Below are positions 7,234 to 15,285 of a DNA stretch of 64,000 bases, one piece after another. The stretch comes from JAAUTY01 sp964397305 (GTDB lineage: Bacteria; Cyanobacteriota; Cyanobacteriia; Cyanobacteriales; Spirulinaceae). A program made the position numbers and the translations under genes. The DNA lies in NCBI GenBank assembly GCA_964397305.1, contig CAYNIP010000014.1, positions 33,747 through 97,746 of the forward strand. The letters run 5' to 3'. Below the pieces are notes generated by a model. The model worked only from the letters and a program-made list of their open reading frames with translations. It searched no databases and had not been told where the DNA came from. Every line of letters starts with the position of its first letter. Positions within the stretch are counted from its first letter, which is position 1.

Positions 7234-8475
7234 ATGCCAACTAAGCCTTTGTCTGCTAATTTCCCCCTCGAAGAGACCCCGCTCGCCCCTGAGCTGGAGC
7301 CCGATGCTTTAGAGCTTGACCCTCCTGCCGATCTGGTCGCAGTCATGGCAGAGGACCCTGATCTCGCGGAACGACCGGGGCGTGGCGGCCGGAGCACGAC
7401 GGACCTCGTCCGCTTGTATCTGACGGAAATTGGTCGCGTGCCTCTGCTACGGCGCGATGAGGAAGTCGCAGAAGCTCAGTGCATCCAGCGCCATATTGCC
7501 CTGCTGGAATTGCGGGCTCAGCAGGCCGACCAAGGGGATGCCGTGATGCAGCAGTTGGTAACGCTGATCGATGCCCACGACCGGCTCGTGTCTCAGTTGG
7601 GTCACCGCCCCTCCTGGAGCCGCTGGTCGGCCGCCGTGGAGATGGACCCCGGGGAGTTGAAGCAGACCCTCGCCGCCGGTAAGCAGCGCTGGGCTGAGGT
7701 CGCCGGCCTGACGGTGCCGGAACTGGAGGAGTGCCAGCGGGTCGGACTCCGGGCGAAGGAACACATGATCAAGGCGAACCTGCGCTTGGTGGTCTCGGTG
7801 GCAAAGAAGTATCAGAATCGCGGCATGGAGTTGCTGGATCTGATCCAGGAAGGAACCCTGGGCCTCGAGCGAGCGGTGGAGAAGTTTGACCCGACTAAGG
7901 GCTACCGCTTCAGCACCTATGCCTACTGGTGGATTCGCCAGGGGATCACGCGGGCGATCGCCACCCAGAGCCGCACCATTCGCCTACCGGTTCACATCAC
8001 TGAAAAGCTGAACAAGATTAAAAAGGCTCAGCGCAAACTGTCCCAAGACCAGGGCCGCACAGCGAGCATGGAGGAAGTGGCCCGCGAGCTGGACATGACC
8101 GCCGACCAAGTGCGGGAAGTCTTGCTGCGAGTGCCGCGCTCGGTGTCCCTAGAAATCAAGGTCGGCAAAGAAAAGGACACTGAACTGGGCGATCTGCTGG
8201 AAACCGAAGAAACCTCGCCGGAAGACCTGATGATGCGGGAAGCGCTGCTGCGAGAACTGCACCACCTCCTCGCTGACCTCACCAGCCGCGAGCGAGACGT
8301 GATCCAGATGCGCTACGGCTTGAAAACAGGGCAGCCCTACTCCCTAGCGGAAATCGGCCGCGCCCTCGAGCTCTCCCGAGAACGGGTGCGCCAGATCGAA
8401 GCCAAGGCTCTGCAAAAGCTGCGCCAGCCAAAGCGCCGCAACCGGGTGCGGGATTATCTAGAAGCCCTGAGCTGA
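7234..8475 (+). CDS. sigC: RpoD-family group 2 sigma factor, SigC-like
   Basis: Cyanobacterial sigma-70 family factor of 413 residues. Region 1.2 is TTDLVRLYLTEIGRVPLL; regions 2.1-2.4 run HMIKANLRLVVSVAKKYQNRG, DLIQEGTLGLERAVEKFDP and YWWIRQGITRAIA; region 3 and region 4.2 (SLAEIGRALELSRERVRQIEAKALQKLR) complete it. The lack of a long region 1.1 and the size fit group 2, and the long N-terminal insert between regions 1.2 and 2 fits SigC best, though SigB/D/E-type assignment would need a tree. It recruits RNA polymerase to alternative promoter sets, often carbon/nitrogen or stationary-phase genes in the family. Monocistronic by context. Confidence 0.85.
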   Translation: MPTKPLSANFPLEETPLAPELEPDALELDPPADLVAVMAEDPDLAERPGRGGRSTTDLVRLYLTEIGRVPLLRRDEEVAEAQCIQRHIALLELRAQQADQGDAVMQQLVTLIDAHDRLVSQLGHRPSWSRWSAAVEMDPGELKQTLAAGKQRWAEVAGLTVPELEECQRVGLRAKEHMIKANLRLVVSVAKKYQNRGMELLDLIQEGTLGLERAVEKFDPTKGYRFSTYAYWWIRQGITRAIATQSRTIRLPVHITEKLNKIKKAQRKLSQDQGRTASMEEVARELDMTADQVREVLLRVPRSVSLEIKVGKEKDTELGDLLETEETSPEDLMMREALLRELHHLLADLTSRERDVIQMRYGLKTGQPYSLAEIGRALELSRERVRQIEAKALQKLRQPKRRNRVRDYLEALS

Positions 8476-8788
8476 GGGCAAACGGTTGCTGGGAATCCCG
8501 AGAGGGTAGCGCGTTTGGGTGCATCGTCAGTCAGCCGCTGTGCGTTGATAGCCCCCGGCCCTTTCTCTTCGGGAGGGCGAAGGGGGGTCCTCCCAACTGA
8601 GATGCGCCCGTGCGTTTTAAGCGCCCTCTCCCGCGCTGGGCTACGCTCTAGGCCCCAGCCGCCAGCCCCTTAGCCTGAGGGAGCCCACGCTGGGGAAAGC
8701 CCCTGAGAGCTGCCATCCCCTAACCTCTGCTCTGAAGGCTGGGCTCCTCAGTACACCGAAAACCTGAAACTCCTGCGCTGCGGACTTG

Positions 8789-8828
8789 CCCGCCATTCCC
8801 CAACCGTGCTGGGGGCTGGCGGGATTTT
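8789..8828 (+). terminator. terminator-like hairpin downstream of the sigma factor gene
   Basis: Arms CCCGCCA (8789-8795) and TGGCGGG (8817-8823) enclose an inner CCCC/GGGG pairing and are followed by ATTTT. It is 310 bp past the sigma stop, so it would give a long 3' untranslated region. Confidence 0.5.
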
Positions 8829-8946
8829 GCTATCCCCCTCTTGCTCAGGGGGCCGGGGATTGCTCAACCCGTTTTAGGGGGTTTTCGCGCTCAGCCTGGA
8901 ATCTGAATCCCAGATGCAGCAAGAAGTTCCGCAATTTTTGGGTAAT

Positions 8947-9136
8947 CGGTAGGGAGCATCGCCGTTAGACAAGTTTACCCCCTCTGCGAGAAGCCGCTGC
9001 GCATCTACATCCCCCGGCCCTTTCTCCCAAGCTGGGAGAAGGGGAGTTAGAAGCCCCTCTCCCAACTTGGGAGAGGGGTTAGGGTGAGGGCTTAGTTAAG
9101 GAGTACCAACATCCCGCGTAAAATTTTGTCCACCCG
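8947..9136 (-). repeat. R1 interspersed repeat, full-length copy 1
   Basis: About 190 bp. On the minus strand it runs from GGGTGGACAAAATTTTACGC through two hairpins (CCCTCTCCCAAGTTGGGAGAGGG and a second one around CTCCCAGCTTGGGAG) to CTTGTCTAACGGCGATG. It aligns end to end with 56758-56947 and over its first two thirds with 19561-19690. Confidence 0.8.
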
Positions 9137-9394
9137 GGCGCAGGGAAGTCTCCAAAGTGAGATGCCCCCTAATCGATAACCCTGAAGGAGAGGAATTACC
9201 ATCTCCTCTAGTCCGAGCCTTGGCAGCAAGGACCGGAGGGTGAGGGCGCTTCGGTACAATTCTGGCTGCTGTAGTCCAATGCAAAACCACGGTTGCTGGG
9301 AGAAGCGGCAACGGGATCTCGGACCCTACTTTCCGGGACTGAGGGGTGTGGTAGCAGAGCGGCGATCGCCAAAAAGACCACTTTAGGCGATGAT

Positions 9395-9411
9395 GAAAAG
9401 TAGTACTTTTC
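9395..9411. promoter_or_regulatory. perfect palindrome upstream of the DNA methyltransferase gene
   Basis: GAAAAGTAGTACTTTTC is a perfect 17-base inverted repeat ending 22 bases before the methyltransferase ATG, just upstream of an AGGAG. Its position suits an operator or a translational control hairpin; inferred only. Confidence 0.4.
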
Positions 9412-9433
9412 AACTCAGGAGCGGGCCCCAGGG

Positions 9434-10687
9434 ATGGTCGAAAGTAGCGGTCAGGCGCGACCCACCGCGATCGATTTGTTTGCCGGTGCGGGGGGATTTT
9501 CCCTGGGTCTTGAGCAGGCCGGCTTTGATGTGGTCGCAGCGGTCGAAAAGGACCCCGTTCATGCCAGTGTACACCGCTTCAATTTTCCTCACACTCCTGT
9601 CCTCTGCGCCGATCTCACCCAGGTCAGCAGTACAGAAGTCTGGGCCTTGGCCCAGGGCCAGTACCCCCACCTACAACACCTCGATCTGCTCATTGGTGGC
9701 CCGCCTTGCCAGGGATTTTCGATCATGGGAAAACGGAGCCCTAGCGACACGCGCAACCACCTCATCTTCCAGTTCTGTCGCTTGGTTCGCGATCTGCAAC
9801 CGCGTTACTTTGTGATGGAAAATGTGCCCGGCCTGAAGGCCCTCCGTTACCGCCCCCTCCTCGAGCGTCTCCAAGATGAATTCAGTGCTGCCGGCTACCA
9901 AGTCACCGTGCAGTTGCTCAACGCCGCCGACTTCAGTGTGCCCCAGGAGCGCAAGCGCCTGTTTATCCTGGGGAGCCGACGCGACACAGGCCCCCTCAAC
10001 CCCGTGATTCCGCCGCTCTTTCAATTTGCGCCTACGGTGGGCGATGCCCTGCAAGACCTCCCGGATCTGGACGCCTTTCCCGGCCTCTTCGACACCGATG
10101 AGCTGGAGCTATCCCCGGCGGCCCTGCGCCGCCTCGAGGCGGCCGCCAGTGACTATGTGCGGCTGCTGCGCGATCGCGCCACCGACGCCAGCAACTATGC
10201 CTACCCGCGCCGCTGGAACCGTCGCCTCCTGACGGGCTGCCGTCGCACCCATCACACCGAGACCTCCAGGGCCCGCTTTCACACCACTCCCCCCGGTCAA
10301 CTGGAGCCGGTCAGCCGCCTGCGACGCTTGGACTGGACCAAGCGCTGTTGTACCCTACGCGCGGGAACTAACTCAGAGCGGGGTCGCCATACCTCGGCTC
10401 GTCCCCTGCACCCCGACCGCGATCGCGTCATCTGCGTGCGGGAGGCCGCACGACTGCACTCTTTTCCCGACTGGTTTCGCTTTCACACGACGAAATGGCA
10501 CGGCTTTCGAGAAGTGGGAAATGCTGTGCCGCCGCTCCTCGGTCGGGCCGTCGGCCGGCAAGTCATAGCCGCCCTGGGGGCTACCCCAGTCCAGCCCCGC
10601 CAGCGTCTCCCCTTGGGCGATCGCCAATTAATCACCCGCTCCCTTGGCGACGCCGCTCGCTACTGGCATCCCCCGGAACCGGCCTAA
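9434..10687 (+). CDS. C5-cytosine DNA methyltransferase, probable orphan (HIP1/CGATCG candidate)
   Basis: 417-residue m5C methyltransferase. Motif I DLFAGAGGFSLG (residues 14-25) binds AdoMet, motif IV GGPPCQGFS has the catalytic Cys92, motif VI MENVPG holds the ENV triplet, motif VIII is PQERKRLFILG, and motif X is REVGNAVPPLLG. No restriction endonuclease or Vsr gene is adjacent, so it appears solitary. Cyanobacteria rich in HIP1 octamers often keep a conserved solitary m5C enzyme (M.Ssp6803I type) that modifies CGATCG, the core of HIP1; the HIP1 abundance here makes that specificity the best guess, but the target domain was not compared. Its last four bases overlap the convergent lyase gene. 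Confidence 0.9.
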   Translation: MVESSGQARPTAIDLFAGAGGFSLGLEQAGFDVVAAVEKDPVHASVHRFNFPHTPVLCADLTQVSSTEVWALAQGQYPHLQHLDLLIGGPPCQGFSIMGKRSPSDTRNHLIFQFCRLVRDLQPRYFVMENVPGLKALRYRPLLERLQDEFSAAGYQVTVQLLNAADFSVPQERKRLFILGSRRDTGPLNPVIPPLFQFAPTVGDALQDLPDLDAFPGLFDTDELELSPAALRRLEAAASDYVRLLRDRATDASNYAYPRRWNRRLLTGCRRTHHTETSRARFHTTPPGQLEPVSRLRRLDWTKRCCTLRAGTNSERGRHTSARPLHPDRDRVICVREAARLHSFPDWFRFHTTKWHGFREVGNAVPPLLGRAVGRQVIAALGATPVQPRQRLPLGDRQLITRSLGDAARYWHPPEPA

Positions 10688-11265
10688 GGGCTCCCCGCCG
10701 CCGTCGGCCTTGAGGCCTCCTTTTGCTCCACCCCAAAGCCGACGAGCAGCATGGTGTCTAGCGGTCGATTGGGGCCGGGGCGCTGGAAATTGTAAATGCG
10801 GCGGATGCGGAGGTTGGGATTAATCAGCGTGATGGAATCCACCGAGGTGACGTGGGTGTAGGGAGTCGTCATGAGCAGCTCCCGGCTCTCGTCCGTAAAG
10901 CGAAAGTGGGACACGATGGGGCGGGCCTCTTCGTAGGCGCGATCGCGTAGATAGTCCCCTTCGAGCACCCCATCCCCAGCAATCTTGGGCACAAAGAGCA
11001 AATTGAGCTGCTGCGAAACCGTCTCTCCGGTCTCCGAGACCGTGTGAAAGTTGAGGGCAAACCCCTGGAGGTCCTCGAGTTGGGGCGGGGGGACATACTG
11101 GTTATCCGCCAGGACCTTAAGCTTCATCGCCGAGCCAAGGCGCCTGACCTGAAACTCCGTATGCGATCGCTCCACCTCCTGCCGGGTCAAGTAGTGGTAA
11201 GTGCGCTCCGTGGTCCAATGACCCACGCAACAGTCGAAGAACTCCCGAAAGCTTTTCAGTTCCAT
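10684..11265 (-). CDS. phycobiliprotein lyase, CpcS/CpeS family
   Basis: 193-residue lipocalin-fold lyase that attaches phycocyanobilin (or a related bilin) to cysteines of phycobiliproteins. Family features: FREFFDCCVGHWTTERTYHYL at the start, the conserved QLNLLFVPK strand, DYLRDRAYEEARPIVSHFRF and the RIRRIYNFQRP...LDTMLLVGFGVEQK ending. The subgroup (CpcS, CpcU or CpeS) cannot be fixed by eye; the ERTYHYL start looks more like the CpcU/CpcS side. No phycobiliprotein structural gene is nearby. Convergent with the methyltransferase gene, overlapping by four bases; divergent from cofG across 123 bp. Confidence 0.88.
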   Translation of the reverse strand: MELKSFREFFDCCVGHWTTERTYHYLTRQEVERSHTEFQVRRLGSAMKLKVLADNQYVPPPQLEDLQGFALNFHTVSETGETVSQQLNLLFVPKIAGDGVLEGDYLRDRAYEEARPIVSHFRFTDESRELLMTTPYTHVTSVDSITLINPNLRIRRIYNFQRPGPNRPLDTMLLVGFGVEQKEASRPTAAGSP

Positions 11266-11388
11266 AACCCCTACCTACTTGTCAACCCGCAACCCTTACC
11301 CTTCAAATTGTAAACACAGGAGCTGTGCCCGGTCCGACCCCGTGGCTCCAGCGCCTGAACCTAGTCGAAGCGGCAACCCCCAGACCCG

Positions 11389-12354
11389 ATGCTCACGCTG
11401 ACCTACAGCCCCGCCTACACCCTAGTTCCCACCTACGAATGCTTTAACCGCTGCGGCTATTGCAACTTTCGCCGCGACCCCGGAACCAGCCCCTGGTTAT
11501 CCCTCCCGGAGGCCGAAACCCGGCTGCGAGCCTTGCAGGGAACCGGCGTGATCGAGATCCTGCTCCTCAGCGGCGAAGTCCATCCCCAAAGTCCCCGCCG
11601 GGCAGCCTGGAGCCAGCACCTCTACGACCTCGCGGCCCTGGCCCTGGACCTGGGCTTCTTGCCCCACACCAATGCCGGCCCCCTTAGCCGCGCCGAGATG
11701 ACCCGCCTCCAAACGGTCAACGTGTCCCTGGGGCTGATGCTGGAACAGATAACCCCCACTCTTCTCCACACCGTCCATCGCCACGCCCCGAGCAAAGAAC
11801 CGCGCCAGCGCCTGCAACAGCTAGACCAAGCCGGGGAGTTGGGCATCCCTTTCACAACGGGCCTGCTCCTGGGGATTGGTGAGACCGAGGCGGACTGGCG
11901 GCTCAGCCTGGCAGCGATCGCGTCCTGCCACCAGCGCTGGGGTCATATCCAGGAAGTGATCCTACAACCCCACAGCCCCGGCGGACGGCAGGCGGCGGGC
12001 CTGGCGGCCTTAGGGGGCGATCGCCTCCTGACCGCCGTGCGCCTCGCCCGCCAGCTCCTACCGACCGAGATTACCGTGCAGATTCCTCCCAATCTGGTCA
12101 CCCAGCCGGCCTGGCTCCGGGCCTGTGTGGCAGCCGGAGCCCGCGATCTGGGCGGTTTGAGCCCAAAGGATGAAGTCAACCCCGACTATCCGCACCCGAC
12201 CCCGGCCCAGCTAGCGGCCGCCCTAGGCCCGGAGGCGGTGCTCGTGCCGCGACTGCCGGTCTATCCCCAGTACCTGAGCTGGCTGGGGGCCGACTTGCAG
12301 CAAGCGAGCCGCCGGGCGGCGGCGCGCACTCCCGGCTCCCTGAAGCCGAGGTGA
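11389..12354 (+). CDS. cofG: FO synthase subunit 1, CofG (radical SAM)
   Basis: Radical SAM enzyme that with CofH makes 7,8-didemethyl-8-hydroxy-5-deazariboflavin (FO), the antenna chromophore of many cyanobacterial photolyases. The iron-sulfur motif is ECFNRCGYCNF, with C18, C22 and C25 in CxxxCxxC spacing. LLLSGEVHP, LGLMLEQ and TGLLLGIGETEADW are characteristic CofG blocks. The 321-residue length matches separate CofG rather than the fused FbiC form, so cofH should lie elsewhere. An N-terminal YSPAYTLVPTYECFNRC supports the ATG used. Stand-alone gene, divergent from the lyase gene. Confidence 0.93.
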   Translation: MLTLTYSPAYTLVPTYECFNRCGYCNFRRDPGTSPWLSLPEAETRLRALQGTGVIEILLLSGEVHPQSPRRAAWSQHLYDLAALALDLGFLPHTNAGPLSRAEMTRLQTVNVSLGLMLEQITPTLLHTVHRHAPSKEPRQRLQQLDQAGELGIPFTTGLLLGIGETEADWRLSLAAIASCHQRWGHIQEVILQPHSPGGRQAAGLAALGGDRLLTAVRLARQLLPTEITVQIPPNLVTQPAWLRACVAAGARDLGGLSPKDEVNPDYPHPTPAQLAAALGPEAVLVPRLPVYPQYLSWLGADLQQASRRAAARTPGSLKPR

Positions 12355-12533
12355 TCCACGCCTAGGGCTCCAGGCCGGGGGCGGGGGTCAAGCGGGATGG
12401 GGGCTAGACCGTCGCCCTGACCTGGCTGGGGAGGCCCCTGGGCCCCGGGCCCGACGCTGCCTCGTTCTCCCGCCGGCTGAGTTGGGGAGGCGCGATGCCG
12501 CCAATTCGCTGCGCGGGGGTCAGAGGGTTCTGT

Positions 12534-12539
12534 TACAAT
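12534..12539 (+). promoter_or_regulatory. possible -10 box for the DprA-like gene
   Basis: TACAAT followed by an AT-rich stretch in an otherwise GC-rich 219-bp gap; would start a transcript about 30 bases before the TTG start codon. Confidence 0.3.
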
Positions 12540-12573
12540 ATTTTGCGTTCTCTGTGTAACCTGAGTTTAGGGT

Positions 12574-13077
12574 TTGAGCGAAACCACCGGAATTCAAGAG
12601 ATCGATACGCTAGCCCAGGAGCTAGCCACGATTCAGCAGACCAGCTCGAAGCGAATTGCCATCCTGGGCTCTCGCCATGTGCCGATCACCCACCAAAAGC
12701 TGATTGAGGTCATGAGCTATGCCCTAGTGCTGAGCGGCAATCGGGTAACGACCTCCGGGGCGACGGGGACCAACCTAGCCGCAATCCGGGGCGCGATGCG
12801 GGCAGACCCCAATTTGCTGACGGTGATCTTGCCCCAGAGCCTCGCGCGCCAGCCCCGAGAATCTCGAGAGCAACTCGAAAAGGTGATCCACTTGGTCGAG
12901 CACGCTGACCATGATCGCTTGTCCCTGGGAGAAGCGAGCGCGATCTGCAACCGCGAAATCGTCGCCCGCTGCCAGCAGTTGATCTGCTTTGCGTTTCACG
13001 ACAGCAATACGCTGCTCCGCACTTGTGAGGAGGCGGAGGAACAGCGGAAGGTGGTCACGCTGTTTTATTTTGACTAA
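12574..13077 (+). CDS. conserved cyanobacterial Rossmann/SLOG-type protein (DprA-like)
   Basis: 167-residue protein strongly conserved in cyanobacteria and commonly labelled a DNA recombination-mediator protein A. It shows a nucleotide-binding Rossmann pattern: KRIAILGSRHVPITHQKLIEVM, GNRVTTSGATGTNLAAIRGA, and NLLTVILPQSLARQP. It is much shorter than DprA and lacks its accessory domains, so a DNA-processing role is not shown; a nucleotide-sensing SLOG role is equally possible. The start is TTG at 12574 (MSETTGIQEID); no better start lies in frame. Downstream is a MAPEG protein 21 bp away on the same strand. Confidence 0.8.
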   Translation: MSETTGIQEIDTLAQELATIQQTSSKRIAILGSRHVPITHQKLIEVMSYALVLSGNRVTTSGATGTNLAAIRGAMRADPNLLTVILPQSLARQPRESREQLEKVIHLVEHADHDRLSLGEASAICNREIVARCQQLICFAFHDSNTLLRTCEEAEEQRKVVTLFYFD

Positions 13078-13098
13078 CGCCCTGGTAGGCCTGCTGCT

Positions 13099-13518
13099 AT
13101 GCTGACGCTTCCCCTTGAATCGCTGCTAATCGTCTCGCTGATGGGGGCGGTCATTTTGGCTTACTTCCCGTTTATGTGGGTGGGCTATGCTCGCTTTCGG
13201 CTGGGCTATGATTCCCATGCCCCGCGAGCCATGTTTGACCGCTTGCCACCCTACGCCCAGCGGGCTACCTGGGCTCATCAGAATGGGTTTGAAGCCCTGC
13301 TGATCTACGCGATCGCCGCCCTCAGTGCCTACGTCGTCGGGGTTGAATCTCCTTGGGCGGTCGGGGCAGTGCTGGCCTTTCTCACCGCACGCCTGCTCTA
13401 CTCGCTTTGCTACATCTTCGATCAGCCGATCCTGCGATCGCTCATGTATGCAACGGGCTTCTCCAGTACCCTAGTACTGTTGGGTCTGAGCGTGCAGCAG
13501 GCCCTGGCTAGCGCCTAG
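13099..13518 (+). CDS. MAPEG-family membrane protein
   Basis: 139-residue protein of the MAPEG superfamily (membrane-associated proteins in eicosanoid and glutathione metabolism). Four hydrophobic helices can be read, starting at LLIVSLMGAVILAYFPFMWV. The AHQNGFEALLIYAIAAL block and ARLLYSLCYIFDQPILRSLMYATGF are typical of bacterial MAPEG. Substrate unknown; eukaryotic relatives act as glutathione transferases or peroxidases. Likely cotranscribed with the DprA-like gene 21 bp upstream; 44 bp separate it from the kinase gene. Confidence 0.85.
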   Translation: MLTLPLESLLIVSLMGAVILAYFPFMWVGYARFRLGYDSHAPRAMFDRLPPYAQRATWAHQNGFEALLIYAIAALSAYVVGVESPWAVGAVLAFLTARLLYSLCYIFDQPILRSLMYATGFSSTLVLLGLSVQQALASA

Positions 13519-13562
13519 GGCTACCTGCGGCCGGTCGGCCCCCTCACGCCCCCTGCCTCCCC

Positions 13563-15224
13563 ATGCCGCCGCCATCGCTGCACTGCATCAACCCCGACTG
13601 CCCCGCTCCTTACCCCCAGCCGCCCCACCACAAGTTTTGCCAGCGCTGCGGCACGAGCCTGCGCTTGCAAGCTCGTTACGTCCCCCTAGAGCGCCTCGGG
13701 GCCGGTGGCTTTGCGGCCATTTACACAGTCTGGGACGAGCTACGTCAAGTAGAAAAGGTGCTCAAAGTCCTCACGATCGCGGCGGATAAGGCCCTGCAAC
13801 TCTTTGCCCAAGAAGCCGTCGTGCTGCGAACCCTGCGACATCCAGGGGTGCCTCGGGTGGAACCCAACAGCTTTTTTGAGATCTGCACCCCCGACGGCTG
13901 CAAGCTTTATTGCCTGGTGATGGAGAAAATCCCGGGGCAAAATCTCGAGGACGTGCTCCAGACCACCTACCCCCAGGGCTGCCCCGAGTTGTTGGTGTAC
14001 CAGTGGTTGGTGCAGACGGCGGCGATTTTAGAGGTACTCCACCGCCGCCAGATCGTTCACCGGGACATTAAACCGTCCAATCTCATGCTGCGACCGGGGC
14101 AGCCCTCCGGGGCTCCGGGGAGCGGCCAGATCGTCTTGATTGACTTTGGTGGTGCTAAGCAGATCGACGCTGCCCCCAGTTCTACGCGGTTGTTTTCCTC
14201 CGGCTACAGCCCCCCGGAACAGCTCCAGGGCGGTGGGGTGGAGCCTACAGCCGACATCTACGCCCTCGGCCGCACCGCGATTCACCTCCTCACGGGCCGG
14301 CATCCGAGCGAGCTGGAGAACTTGACAACGGGCCGCCTCCACTGGCGACCTGGGGTCACGGTCGATCCTGAGTTTGCCCTGCTGCTGGAGGCGATGGTTG
14401 AACCCGAGGCGGCCGCTCGTCCGGCCTCGGCGCGGCGTCTGCAACAGCACCTGGGGGAGCTGACGGGGCTACGCCAGCGATCGCAGCAGCAGGCCGAGAT
14501 ACACCGCCGCCAGCGCTGGCGCGATCGCCTCGCCCCCTGGCAGCGACGGGGGCGGCAGGGGTGGCAGGCCCTCCAACGGGGGGGTACGGCCCTGGCGGTG
14601 GCGCTGCTGGAGACGCTCTGGAGCGTGGTCTTGAGCAGTACGAGCGCGATCGCCGGTCTCTTGCTCGGGGGGGTGCTCCTCCAGGTCAGTCCCTGGGGCC
14701 AAGGATTTGCTCGCAGCCTCGAGGGTCTGGTACGGCAGCTCAGTGCTCTGGAGATTAGCGCCAGCGAGGCAGCCCTGCCTTTTGCCCTTGCGGGGTTTGG
14801 GGTAGCCTGGGGTCTGGCGACGGCCAGCTCTGAGCCCCGACGCCCCCCGTCTGTCTTGGCCGGTCTCAGCGGCGGCCTCGGCTATACCATTGGCTGGTTA
14901 CTCTGGGAGAATTTACCCTACACCTTGCCCTACCGGGCCATGGGCTTGGCTGTCACCAGCACCGCCTTTGTGCTCGTCGGCCTCGGCCTGCCGAGCCACT
15001 ATTGGCTCCATTGGCTCACAGCCCTCACGGGAACCAGTGGGATCTTTTGGGGTCTCTGGCGGCAGGGTTGGTTTACCTGGGAGCTATTGGCCCAGGCGAT
15101 CGCCTTTGAGAACTTGGGCTTGAGCCTCGGCCTGGGAGCCCTGGGGGCGATCGCCCTCGGTGGTTCCCTCAGCCTGAGCCGCTACCTTCTGGTTCCCCTA
15201 GTGCGTTGGTGGCCTCGCCCTTAG
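13563..15224 (+). CDS. membrane Ser/Thr protein kinase with 4-Cys prefix
   Basis: 553-residue Hanks-type kinase. The N-terminus is a cyanobacterial 4-Cys prefix (C8, C13, C26, C29), probably a zinc ribbon. The kinase domain follows: glycine loop GAGGFAAIY from residue 46, candidate ATP-binding lysine in KVLKVL, catalytic loop HRDIKPSNLM, DFGGAKQ metal loop and an activation segment with YSPPEQ. A basic, Arg/Gln-rich linker leads to several hydrophobic helices from about residue 345 (AGLLLGGVLLQV, GLGYTIGWLLWENL and others), so the kinase is membrane-anchored with its catalytic part before the helices. All catalytic residues are present. Convergent with the homocitrate-synthase-like gene. Confidence 0.93.
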   Translation: MPPPSLHCINPDCPAPYPQPPHHKFCQRCGTSLRLQARYVPLERLGAGGFAAIYTVWDELRQVEKVLKVLTIAADKALQLFAQEAVVLRTLRHPGVPRVEPNSFFEICTPDGCKLYCLVMEKIPGQNLEDVLQTTYPQGCPELLVYQWLVQTAAILEVLHRRQIVHRDIKPSNLMLRPGQPSGAPGSGQIVLIDFGGAKQIDAAPSSTRLFSSGYSPPEQLQGGGVEPTADIYALGRTAIHLLTGRHPSELENLTTGRLHWRPGVTVDPEFALLLEAMVEPEAAARPASARRLQQHLGELTGLRQRSQQQAEIHRRQRWRDRLAPWQRRGRQGWQALQRGGTALAVALLETLWSVVLSSTSAIAGLLLGGVLLQVSPWGQGFARSLEGLVRQLSALEISASEAALPFALAGFGVAWGLATASSEPRRPPSVLAGLSGGLGYTIGWLLWENLPYTLPYRAMGLAVTSTAFVLVGLGLPSHYWLHWLTALTGTSGIFWGLWRQGWFTWELLAQAIAFENLGLSLGLGALGAIALGGSLSLSRYLLVPLVRWWPRP

Positions 15225-15285
15225 GGCCGGTTGAGGACGCTGCCCGAAATCCAGATCTGGCAAGGGCTGCCCTAGACAAGCGGCC

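Larger units (their letters stand above)
8476..9433. other. 958-bp intergenic region dominated by repeats
   Basis: No gene seen. It contains a partial R1-like fragment near 8550-8606, a terminator-like hairpin at 8789-8828, a full R1 copy at 8947-9136 and the leader of the methyltransferase gene with a 17-bp palindrome. Confidence 0.7.

Noticed and set aside
6905..7312. 135-codon open frame upstream of the sigma factor gene
   Set aside because: Overlaps the sigma gene out of frame, has no domain, and low-complexity composition; treated as promoter/leader DNA.
9434..10687. Restriction-modification system
   Set aside because: No endonuclease gene beside the methyltransferase; the Uma2 protein is 7 kb away and belongs to a family not known as its partner.
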